From NCBI GenBank assembly GCA_002323535.1, contig DCQT01000091.1, forward strand, positions 1 through 31,944: DNA of 31,944 nucleotides. Reading direction: 5' to 3'. The position numbers and the translations under genes are program-made. Positions 7,966 through 14,474 of the stretch are shown piece after piece. The notes beneath the pieces are model-generated. The model did not search any database. It was given only the letters and a program-made list of their open reading frames with translations, and had not been told where the DNA came from. The DNA comes from Bacteriovoracaceae bacterium UBA1511. Its GTDB lineage: Bacteria > Bdellovibrionota > Bacteriovoracia > Bacteriovoracales > Bacteriovoracaceae. The stretch's first letter is position 1; each line of letters opens with the position of its first letter.

Positions 7966-8615
7966 TGAGCCTAAATATTTTAGATAAAAAATATTTTATT
8001 TTTGATCTTGATGGCACGCTTATAGACTCGAACTCTTTGCATGAAAAAGCATTTTTAGTTGCCTTGGAAGGAACGGGTAAAGAATTTGATTATAGAAATT
8101 TTCATGGAGTAAAAACATTAGATGTTTTTACTTCTCTAGGGTTTTCCTTGGATGTCGCGAAAAACCTAACGAAAAAAAAACAAGAAGAGTATAGGAAATA
8201 TATCTTGAGTGGCGATGTTACGGTTTTTAAGGGTGTTGATCAGATTTTTAGACGGCTTATTTTTGATGGAAAAAAAATTTTTCTCTGCACTGGTGCAAGC
8301 AGGAAGTCAGTAAATCAGATAATAGATAGTATGGGGTGGAAAAGTATTTTTACAGATACGATCTGTGGTGATGAAGTAGAATTTTCTAAACCAGACCCAC
8401 TGATTTTAAATGAGCTAATAGAAAGAAATGGCCTTTTAAGAGATAATATCTTGTATGTTGAAGATAGTGACAAGGGTTTAGAAACAGGGATTAATGGAAA
8501 TGTTGATACTGTGATCGTTAACAATTATTTTGAAAATGCCATCATATCCTTTTCAGAGTTTTTAGATTTTTATGAATATTATTTTGAGTTTTCAAAAATA
8601 AAGGGTGTCGCATGA
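7965..8615 (+). CDS. HAD-superfamily phosphatase / beta-phosphoglucomutase-like
   Basis: A 216-residue HAD hydrolase of the phosphoglycolate phosphatase/beta-PGM subclass. Motif I is FDLDGTLIDS (D14 nucleophile, D16 acid/base), motif II is LCTGAS (108-112), the motif III lysine lies in FSKPDP (K142), and motif IV is VEDSD (166-169). A cap domain lies between residues 20 and 85. ATG 7965 is preferred over an in-frame TTG at 7953 because it overlaps the upstream stop (TGATG) and has GGAAG 5 bases before it. Its place before a sugar-type nucleotidyltransferase suggests it prepares a phosphorylated precursor, either as a mutase giving a sugar-1-phosphate or as a phosphatase. Confidence 0.8.
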   Translation: MSLNILDKKYFIFDLDGTLIDSNSLHEKAFLVALEGTGKEFDYRNFHGVKTLDVFTSLGFSLDVAKNLTKKKQEEYRKYILSGDVTVFKGVDQIFRRLIFDGKKIFLCTGASRKSVNQIIDSMGWKSIFTDTICGDEVEFSKPDPLILNELIERNGLLRDNILYVEDSDKGLETGINGNVDTVIVNNYFENAIISFSEFLDFYEYYFEFSKIKGVA

Positions 8616-9343
8616 AGATATGCGCAGTTATACCTGCAGCTGGTAATGGTACAAGATTGGGTTCTGAGCACCCAAAAGTTTTTACAGAGGTTTATAACGG
8701 AAAAGTTGTTTGGGATATTTTATATCAAAATATAAGGCCATACGTTGATGGCTTTAATTTGGTTCTTAAGCCTAGGGTCGCCGAGAAATACTCTAGTCAT
8801 ATATCCGATGACGTGTTTATCTCGGAACAAGATAAAGCTCTTGGGATGGGGGATGCCATTTTCAGAGGCAAAGACTTTTGGTCTCATTATGATTACATTT
8901 TGGTTGTATGGGGAGATCAAGTAAACCTATCATCACTAACGTTAAAGGATGTAACATCAAGCACAAATGGCGATGTAGTCATACCTCTAGTCACACCTGA
9001 GGATCCATATGTAGAGTATGTTTTTAATGAAAGCAAACTTATTAAAGTTCTTCAGTCACGAGAAGGTGATGAAACCTCTACTAATGGATTTTCTGATATT
9101 GGTGTGTTCTTACTTCCTACGAAAAATCTTGTTAAGTTTTGGGAAGAATTTTGTTTGAAAAGTGAAAAGGGCAATACGACCGGAGAATTAAACTTCCTTC
9201 CCTTTTTTGTGTATTTAAATAATTTTTGTAATTTGCCCATAAAGAAGATTCTCGTAAAAGACGTCGATGAGGCTAAAGGGTTAAATACCAAAGAAGACTT
9301 ACTCTTTTTTCAAAATAAAATGAATACTAAGTTTCTTGAATGA
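8612..9343 (+). CDS. Nucleotidyltransferase, GlmU/NTP_transferase-like
   Basis: A 243-residue single-domain protein. The signature AVIPAAGNGTRLGSEHPKVF (5-24) is the NTP-binding loop of sugar-phosphate nucleotidyltransferases, with K22 as the catalytic-type lysine. LGMGDA (77-82) corresponds to the GlmU LGTGHA region, and VVWGDQV (98-104) holds the metal-binding aspartate. There is no C-terminal hexapeptide domain, unlike GlmU. It probably activates a phosphorylated sugar or small acid as an NDP derivative for the CofD-GT2 fusion two genes upstream; the substrate is unknown. Start and stop overlap as ATGA with the HAD gene. Its 3' end overlaps the convergent acyltransferase gene by 17 bases. 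Confidence 0.8.
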   Translation: MKICAVIPAAGNGTRLGSEHPKVFTEVYNGKVVWDILYQNIRPYVDGFNLVLKPRVAEKYSSHISDDVFISEQDKALGMGDAIFRGKDFWSHYDYILVVWGDQVNLSSLTLKDVTSSTNGDVVIPLVTPEDPYVEYVFNESKLIKVLQSREGDETSTNGFSDIGVFLLPTKNLVKFWEEFCLKSEKGNTTGELNFLPFFVYLNNFCNLPIKKILVKDVDEAKGLNTKEDLLFFQNKMNTKFLE

Positions 9344-10058
9344 GCTTATCAAGAAGGTCTTGGGACTCTTCAGGGAATGCATCTCGGAAGTGATTAAACC
9401 AAGGGTGCTTCAATCCATATTCTGGAAGTCTCAATTTGTTGATATCACTAATCCTCTTCGCAGGACTCCCTGCGATGAATGAATTTTTTTGAAACTTACC
9501 ACTTACGATTGATGATGCTCCCACGAAACTGTTTAATTCAATTATCGTATTAGGTAAAATAAGGCTGTTGATAGCTATTACTGAAAGATCTCCTATTTGA
9601 GGGGGCTTGGCAACATGACTCGGCGGTAGAGGGTCATCAGACGTTTGAACTCGCGGAAATAGATAGCAGAAACTTCCAATTTTTACTTTTTTTGATATCT
9701 GAACCTTTGAATGGAGTCTCGAGTAATCCCCTATTTCTATGAAGCCTTCTAACTCAGCGAAGCTTCCTAGTTGTAAATTTTTACCTGCATTATTATTTTC
9801 TCTTATTAAGCAGTGATGACCTGTGTAAAACTTTTCACCAAAGGTGCTGCCCTGGTAAAGAATGGAGTGACTTCTTATGTGACTAGACCCACCTATTTTT
9901 AAATCCCCGGTGGCATTTCTATTTGGTAATCCGAGCACACAGTGGTCTTCAATAATTGTGTTGTCCCCTATGTCTACATTGTCATAAATTTTGACATACG
10001 AACCAATAGTTACATTTTCGCCAATTTTTGCTTTTTTGGATATTTCGGAACTAATCAC
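9327..10058 (-). CDS. Hexapeptide-repeat (left-handed beta-helix) acyltransferase
   Basis: A 243-residue protein. From residue 8 to about 200 it shows runs of the six-residue pattern [ILV]-G-x4, such as AKIGENVTIGSYVKIYDNVDI, typical of LpxA/LpxD and sugar O-/N-acyltransferases. H100/H101 in FYTGHHCLI lie where LpxA carries its catalytic histidine. A helical tail with NHFRDAFPEESQDLLDKL follows the helix, as in LpxA. As LpxA-type enzymes use acyl-ACP and this gene directly follows an ACP gene (8-base overlap), it probably transfers the ACP-bound acyl group to a sugar. It is the last gene of the four-gene minus-strand operon. Confidence 0.8.
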   Translation of the reverse strand: MISSEISKKAKIGENVTIGSYVKIYDNVDIGDNTIIEDHCVLGLPNRNATGDLKIGGSSHIRSHSILYQGSTFGEKFYTGHHCLIRENNNAGKNLQLGSFAELEGFIEIGDYSRLHSKVQISKKVKIGSFCYLFPRVQTSDDPLPPSHVAKPPQIGDLSVIAINSLILPNTIIELNSFVGASSIVSGKFQKNSFIAGSPAKRISDINKLRLPEYGLKHPWFNHFRDAFPEESQDLLDKLIQET

Positions 10059-10281
10059 CTTTTACCTCTAGTATTTCAAAGATATCACTAAGAGAGTTGA
10101 TCTTTTCTAGTTGATCATCGGTGAATTGAAAGCTCTCTGTCTCTTCAATTGAATTAAGAATCATCAAGTTTTTGATAGAGTCCCAATTTGGGAGATCTTT
10201 TATCGGAGACCCCACATCTATTTTTTCTGGCTTTGACTCAAGTATTTCTGAAACAACTTCAATGATTTGCTCTTTATTCAT
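10051..10281 (-). CDS. Acyl carrier protein, dedicated
   Basis: A 76-residue acidic protein of normal ACP length. The phosphopantetheine attachment site is S35 in NWDSIKNLMI, a variant of the usual DSL. Helix I (MNKEQIIEVVSEIL) and the C-terminal SLSDIFEIL helix match the ACP/PCP fold. It sits between an FkbH-like protein and an LpxA-like acyltransferase with 8-base overlaps on both sides. It is thus a pathway-specific carrier and not the fatty-acid ACP, which normally lies with fab genes. The tethered acyl group is unknown; FkbH relatives load a glyceryl group. Confidence 0.88.
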   Translation of the reverse strand: MNKEQIIEVVSEILESKPEKIDVGSPIKDLPNWDSIKNLMILNSIEETESFQFTDDQLEKINSLSDIFEILEVKGD

Positions 10282-11974
10282 AGTCTACCTCAATATAATT
10301 TAAATTTTTTATTTTAAATTTTTCTAAATCTAGTTGGAATTGTTCTTGATCAATCTTTGTGAAGCCAAAGTTTTCGTAAAAGTTACCAAATTTTTTATTT
10401 TTTAATGTTTCGAAATAGGGAGCGATTACTGTTTTTGTACCTTCTTTTCCTAGATCTATTAAGATTTGATTTAAAAATTCATTTTCAACATTTCTACCAA
10501 GAATGCGGCAAGATAAAAGGAATGTATCAATTTCAGCTATTTTATTTTTTATTTTAACAATTGCCACACCGGTGATACCACTTTCGCCAAACCGATCATT
10601 TGTTTCGAAGCAATAAACCTTATGGTTATTCATTAGGTCTAATATTTCTTTTTCAGTAAACCTCTTGGTGGTCATGTTAAACTGGTTGGTCTTTTGAGAT
10701 AATTCGGAAATTCTTTTTGAGGTTTTTTGATTGTTTTTATAAATTATAAGTTTTATTCCAAGCTTTTTTAAAAAGTCGTCAACGTTACTACTGTCAGACA
10801 TCGCCTTGTTTCGTTCAAAAATTTGCTTGTACTGCTTCGCTTTGTTTGTTTTAGTTTTCTGAGCAACGAATTGATTCCTGATCTTTGAAAATTCTTTTGG
10901 GTAGTTATTTATGTCACTTGGAACCTGAATAGTCAGGACTTCTGGTGCTTCTTCCTTAACTAAATTAACTTCATGGTCTGTGTCGTCAACAAATATAAAG
11001 CTATCAATTCCGAGGTTTAGTTCAGTTGCAATTTGTTTTAAGTTTCCAGCTTTATCTTTCCAGTTAACTTTGTAAGCTGAAACGTTATCAAGTTTTAAAT
11101 GTGTTTTTCCTGCTTTAAAAAAGTTTAATACATCTTCTTCAAAATTTTTCGAAGCTAAGCAAACTATTGCCCCATTGTTTGCTAAAAAATCTGCGTCCTC
11201 TTGAATCCTCTTAAAAATCTTGCCCTCTTTTGAGTCAATATCTTGCTTGATTCCTTCTTGGCCATCTTCTGCAATAGTCCCGTGCCACAATGTGTTGTCG
11301 CAATCTAAGGCAAGAACTTTTTTTACCTTTCCATTTTTCAAACTTGAAAATTTGGCCACTTCATCGCCAAAGTTTTTTAATAGTGAAAACTTATACGGAG
11401 CAACTGAGTTGTATAGCTCCCTTGTGTTAATGCACGCTGATCCTTCGGAATTAAATAGTATATTATCAAAGTTTATTACTTTGAGGTTAAGGTATCTTTC
11501 TTCCAGTTCATTTAAAAAGTAATTAAATTGTTCAATTCTTTGTTTGATTAAACTATTTTGGCCATTTAGAAACTCAAAAGTTAAATAGCTCATTGTGGTG
11601 ATATAGACTTCTTTTGTTTGCTCTAGATTATTTATTACTATCTGTATTTGTTCTCTTAATTTTTCAAAAAGCAGATTAATATATTCATTATCTCGATTTG
11701 ATATGTTTTCTGTCGGTTCTCCTGAAAAGTTAAGGCTATCACAGTGAATAATGCATATAGATGACTTATTGACATCTCTGCTATCAGCGATCATTGAATC
11801 ATAACTAAATTCTGAGACCTCTGCCTTAAGTCCTTGTCTTAAATATGAATTAATAATGAATGGCTCTAATAGGTTTAGTGTAATATTAGAAAATATTTTT
11901 AAGGTGATAGTATCACCTGCTAATGATGAAAATTTTTCTTTGTTTTCTTTAATTGTTGAGAGTAATTCATTCAT
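10274..11974 (-). CDS. FkbH-like HAD-IIIC protein with GNAT-like C-terminus
   Basis: A 566-residue protein. Residues 1-200 resemble the N-terminal domain of FkbH-type proteins. The HAD-IIIC core begins at about 218 with VLALDCDNTLWHG (nucleophile D224, D226), followed by CLASKN and FVDDTDHEV motifs. The C-terminal third (about 410-560) looks like a GNAT acetyltransferase, with GITGVAIVKIKNKIAEIDTF and LLSCRILGRNVE. Characterised FkbH relatives take 1,3-bisphosphoglycerate, dephosphorylate it and load a glyceryl group onto an ACP. The adjacent ACP gene (8-base overlap) fits this. No polyketide synthase is in the window, so the C3 unit is probably meant for a glycan (inference). It overlaps the upstream GT2 gene by 4 bases. 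Confidence 0.85.
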   Translation of the reverse strand: MNELLSTIKENKEKFSSLAGDTITLKIFSNITLNLLEPFIINSYLRQGLKAEVSEFSYDSMIADSRDVNKSSICIIHCDSLNFSGEPTENISNRDNEYINLLFEKLREQIQIVINNLEQTKEVYITTMSYLTFEFLNGQNSLIKQRIEQFNYFLNELEERYLNLKVINFDNILFNSEGSACINTRELYNSVAPYKFSLLKNFGDEVAKFSSLKNGKVKKVLALDCDNTLWHGTIAEDGQEGIKQDIDSKEGKIFKRIQEDADFLANNGAIVCLASKNFEEDVLNFFKAGKTHLKLDNVSAYKVNWKDKAGNLKQIATELNLGIDSFIFVDDTDHEVNLVKEEAPEVLTIQVPSDINNYPKEFSKIRNQFVAQKTKTNKAKQYKQIFERNKAMSDSSNVDDFLKKLGIKLIIYKNNQKTSKRISELSQKTNQFNMTTKRFTEKEILDLMNNHKVYCFETNDRFGESGITGVAIVKIKNKIAEIDTFLLSCRILGRNVENEFLNQILIDLGKEGTKTVIAPYFETLKNKKFGNFYENFGFTKIDQEQFQLDLEKFKIKNLNYIEVDYE

Positions 11975-12687
11975 GACTTTTTCGTTGATAGTACAAAAAT
12001 TAGCTTGAACAATTCCAGCAAAGCTAAGGTGACAATTTTAAAACTTGCTCCCTTGGGTTCCCCTGCTATTCTAGGTAGGTAAACAGTCTCAACTTGTTTC
12101 ACCTTTAATCCTTTTTTGATAAGCTTAGATGCAATTTCAGTCTCAACTAAAGAACTTTTGATTTCAAAATTAATTGAGTTGAGTTGTTCTTTCTTATATG
12201 CTTTTACCCAGTTAACATCGATCAGATTTATTCCAAAGATATATCTATTGATGAATCTATTTGTGTTACTTAAAAAATATCTGAACATCGTATAGGTTTC
12301 TTTCTTTCTCCTATAAAACGAAATAAATTCATCTTTTTCAAAGTTTAAAACTTGCTTGAAATCATCTAGCTGAAACTGGCCGTCTCCACACATTGCCATC
12401 ACGTTTTCATTTTGTGCTTCATGGTAGCCTGATCTTATTGCCATCCCTATGCCTAAGTTATTTGAATGGTTAACTAGTTTAATATTAAATTTCTGGTTAT
12501 TTTTGATGTAATTTTCTATGATATTTTTAGAGTTATCTGTTGATCCATCGTTAATCACGATGACTTCGAATTTAGAGTTGAGCTCTTTTGAAAGGAACTC
12601 GTTAAGTTTTTCCAGTACTTCCTCAATTGCACCTTCCTCGTTGTAGCAGAGGACACAAATTGACCAACTTTGATGGTTTATACTCAT
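11971..12687 (-). CDS. Glycosyltransferase family 2
   Basis: A 238-residue GT-A enzyme with WSICVLCYNEEGAIEEVL at the N-terminus, FEVIVINDGSTDNS (about 42-55) and CGDGQFQLDDF as the DxD-like metal site near residue 100. It resembles polyprenol-phosphate sugar transferases without the membrane tail. It is the first gene of the minus-strand operon GT2-fkbH-ACP-acyltransferase, with ATGA-type overlap to the FkbH-like gene. It probably supplies or extends the sugar acceptor that the acyltransferase modifies. Confidence 0.78.
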   Translation of the reverse strand: MSINHQSWSICVLCYNEEGAIEEVLEKLNEFLSKELNSKFEVIVINDGSTDNSKNIIENYIKNNQKFNIKLVNHSNNLGIGMAIRSGYHEAQNENVMAMCGDGQFQLDDFKQVLNFEKDEFISFYRRKKETYTMFRYFLSNTNRFINRYIFGINLIDVNWVKAYKKEQLNSINFEIKSSLVETEIASKLIKKGLKVKQVETVYLPRIAGEPKGASFKIVTLALLELFKLIFVLSTKKS

Positions 12688-12694
12688 TATATTT

Positions 12695-12708
12695 CCAATA
12701 GTTATTGG
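12695..12708. repeat. Dyad CCAATA-gt-TATTGG at the GT2 operon start
   Basis: This is a perfect 6-base-arm dyad with a 2-base centre, 7 bases upstream of the minus-strand GT2 start codon and overlapping its presumed ribosome binding region (GGAA on the minus strand). Such symmetry suits a dimeric repressor site. There is no direct evidence of binding. Confidence 0.35.
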
Positions 12709-12743
12709 TCATATTTTAAATAATATGTCCCGAGTTAGCGCGT

Positions 12744-12757
12744 GGAAAAATTTTTCC
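12744..12757. repeat. Perfect 14-base palindrome GGAAAAATTTTTCC
   Basis: A perfectly symmetric, A/T-cored palindrome in the 148-base gap between the minus-strand glycan operon and the plus-strand tRNA-Arg. It could be an operator or an intrinsically bent site. The A5T5 core is easy to find by chance in this AT-rich DNA. Confidence 0.3.
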
Positions 12758-12835
12758 TGATAATTAACCGTAATTAAAAATTATTTAAAAAAGTCAGCTT
12801 GTTTTTTTGGAAAAATAGTAATAATTTGCCAAAAT

Positions 12836-12912
12836 GCACCCGTAGCTCAGCTGGATAGAGTGTTTGACTACGAATCAAAAGGTCGCAGGTTCGACTCCTG
12901 CCGGGTGCGCCA
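12836..12912 (+). tRNA. tRNA-Arg (anticodon ACG)
   Basis: The acceptor stem GCACCCG/CGGGTGC has discriminator G and an encoded CCA. The anticodon stem TTTGA/TCAAA encloses CTACGAA with anticodon ACG. The wobble A34 of this tRNA is the normal substrate of TadA, whose gene lies about 720 bases downstream. It marks the right edge of the glycan gene block. A weak promoter candidate, TTGTTT-17-TAATTT, precedes it (12799-12827). Confidence 0.96.
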
Positions 12913-12960
12913 TTTTTTCCACTAGCTTTGTTTCCCTTGAAAATCTTATAGAATTTGCTG

Positions 12961-13641
12961 ATGAGTGTCATTGTCGCCAAAACTAAAGAATTAAATCAAA
13001 AGCTTGCTCTGTTTGGATATTTAGCCTTATTGCTTTGTAGTTTTTTGGCGATCAAAAGCTTTTTCTCCATTTTTTCATTGAGCGTCTGTGTTTTAGGTCT
13101 CTGGTGTTGGAGATCTCTAAATCGTTTTAGTTACGCCTTTTGGTCTATGACCTTTCTTTACTCTACTTTTTACGTTGGCTGCCTAAGGGATATAAACGCA
13201 GATAGTATGCAAATTTCTTTGATGATTTGTATTCTTCTTATTTTTTTATGGCTGGGAATCTCTTTTTATAACCCTATTTTTTATCCGATAGTTAATTGGT
13301 TTGAATATGACTTTAGATATCGTCATGATCTACCGTTTTTCCTTTGTTTGGATCATGGGTGTTATGAGTCAAGACTTTTAGATTTTAGAAGTCGTGCAGG
13401 ATCCTTTCACTCTTTTGAGGAGCTTGAAATTAGTGAGACAGTTAAAATGGTTTATAAGCTTAACGGTGAAAGAGTCTTGATTATGGGAAAACTTTTATCA
13501 ATAAGACAAAATACATTAGGGCGTGGCTTTTATTATGGGGTTCAGTTTGATAACTCCAGTGAGCTAAAAACCCTAGACTCTTATTGGAGAGCTCAAAAAA
13601 CGCATATTAAAAAATTAAAAAAGATAAAAAATGAGAAATAG
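12961..13641 (+). CDS. Membrane protein with C-terminal PilZ-like domain
   Basis: A 226-residue protein counted from ATG 12961; an in-frame TTG at 12955 is less likely. Hydrophobic segments lie at about residues 16-50, 60-75 and 82-105. A soluble domain of about 110 residues begins near 115. In it, YESRLLDFRSRAGSFHSF then VKMVYKLNGERVLIMGKLLSI and FYYGVQF resemble the PilZ beta-barrel fold (usual DxSxxG replaced by DFRSRAG), which can bind cyclic di-GMP. The leading RxxxR motif needed for binding is not obvious, so it may not bind the ligand. The gene overlaps tadA by 11 bases. Function unknown. Confidence 0.55.
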   Translation: MSVIVAKTKELNQKLALFGYLALLLCSFLAIKSFFSIFSLSVCVLGLWCWRSLNRFSYAFWSMTFLYSTFYVGCLRDINADSMQISLMICILLIFLWLGISFYNPIFYPIVNWFEYDFRYRHDLPFFLCLDHGCYESRLLDFRSRAGSFHSFEELEISETVKMVYKLNGERVLIMGKLLSIRQNTLGRGFYYGVQFDNSSELKTLDSYWRAQKTHIKKLKKIKNEK

Positions 13642-14110
13642 GCATTTTGAAGATGAATGGTTTATGGATATAGCCCTTAAAAACGCGGAAAAGGCATATT
13701 CAAAGGGAGAGGTACCTGTGGGGGCGGTTGTCGTCTGTCCAGAGGGGAAAGTAATTTCAGAGAGCTTCAATCTAAAAGAGTCTAACTTAGATCCCCTCGG
13801 CCATGCTGAAGTTATCGCTATCAAAGCGGCTGCCCAAAAAACTAGTTCATGGCGATTAAATGATTGCACCTTGTACGTTACACTGGAGCCATGCCTTATG
13901 TGCTTGGCGTCAATTACGCATTCAAGGATAAAGCGGTTAGTTTTTGGTGCTTATGACCCCAAAGGTGGCGCTTTTAGTTTGGGTTATTATTTCAACAAGG
14001 ACAAGAGACTTAATCATAGATTCTCAGCTGTAGGTGGTTTAAGTCACTACAAGTGCTCAAAATTGTTATCAAGCTTTTTTAAAGAGAGAAGAAAAGGTTA
14101 CAAAAAGTAA
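13631..14110 (+). CDS. tadA: tRNA-specific adenosine deaminase
   Basis: Deaminates A34 to inosine in tRNA-Arg(ACG), encoded just upstream. The 159-residue length is standard. Zinc ligands and catalytic glutamate are in place: H58-A-E60 and P87-C88-L-M-C91. The N-terminal stretch FMDIALKNAEKAYSKGEVPVGAVVV matches the family, supporting the ATG at 13631, which overlaps the PilZ-like gene by 11 bases. The flanking tRNA-Ser, SRP RNA and dnaX genes match the arrangement around tadA in Bacillus subtilis. Confidence 0.95.
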   Translation: MRNRHFEDEWFMDIALKNAEKAYSKGEVPVGAVVVCPEGKVISESFNLKESNLDPLGHAEVIAIKAAAQKTSSWRLNDCTLYVTLEPCLMCLASITHSRIKRLVFGAYDPKGGAFSLGYYFNKDKRLNHRFSAVGGLSHYKCSKLLSSFFKERRKGYKK

Positions 14111-14112
14111 TC

Positions 14113-14141
14113 TAGTCACTTAGTTTGAATTATGTTAACTA
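14113..14141 (+). promoter_or_regulatory. possible promoter of tRNA-Ser(GGA)
   Basis: TAGTCA (14113-14118), 17 bases, then TAACTA (14136-14141) places a start about 4 bases before the tRNA. It resembles the better TTGTCA-17-TAATAT promoter of the tRNA-Ser pair at 1459. Neither hexamer is close to consensus. Confidence 0.35.
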
Positions 14142-14151
14142 GAACATCTGC

Positions 14152-14241
14152 GGAGAATTGGCCGAGTGGCTGAAGGCGCACGCTTGGAAAGCGTGTATAG
14201 GGGCAACTCTATCGGGGGTTCGAATCCCCCATTCTCCGCCA
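14152..14241 (+). tRNA. tRNA-Ser (anticodon GGA)
   Basis: The acceptor stem GGAGAAT/ATTCTCC and the D-arm start are identical to those of the UGA isoacceptor at 1501. The anticodon stem CACGC/GCGTG encloses TTGGAAA with anticodon GGA. The long variable arm TATAGGGGCAACTCTA forms a hairpin. The T arm is GGGGGTTCGAATCCCCC, and CCA is encoded. It lies 49 bases upstream of the SRP RNA. Confidence 0.96.
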
Positions 14242-14290
14242 TAAATTACAATCTTGTTTACAAAATCTAAAATTTCCTACAAAATCCGAC

Positions 14291-14385
14291 GGTGGTCAGC
14301 GCTCCTGATTGTAGTGAGGTGAACTCCGCCAGGTCGGGAACGAAGCAACGGTAACTTTCGCTGTTTTGTAGGGGTGCTGGCTGCC
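14291..14385 (+). ncRNA. ffs: 4.5S / SRP RNA (small bacterial type)
   Basis: RNA of the signal recognition particle; it pairs with Ffh to target membrane proteins. The conserved apical region GCCAGGTCGGGAACGAAGCA contains the GGAA tetraloop (14337-14340), closed by TCG/CGA, and the AGCA internal loop of the Ffh site. The ends pair over ten bases: 14291-14300 (GGTGGTCAGC) with 14376-14385 (GCTGGCTGCC), using four G-U wobbles. About 95 bases is typical for the Alu-less bacterial form. It sits directly upstream of dnaX, as the SRP RNA does in Bacillus subtilis. Confidence 0.93.
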
Positions 14386-14474
14386 TTCTCAATCAGTCTA
14401 CAAACCAATCAAATTGCTTACAATCTACTTCTCAGAATGTTAAAAATATAGTGGATTTTATATCGAGGTTACTC

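Noticed and set aside
11220..11522. 100-codon plus-strand frame opposite the FkbH-like gene
   Set aside because: It is antisense to the conserved HAD region, where the minus-strand frame has clear motifs; its serine/leucine-rich translation has no family features.
14451..14474. GTG start eight codons upstream for dnaX
   Set aside because: The family begins at M(T/S)YQVLARKWRP, and ATG 14475 has GAGG at good spacing; the extra residues have no counterpart.
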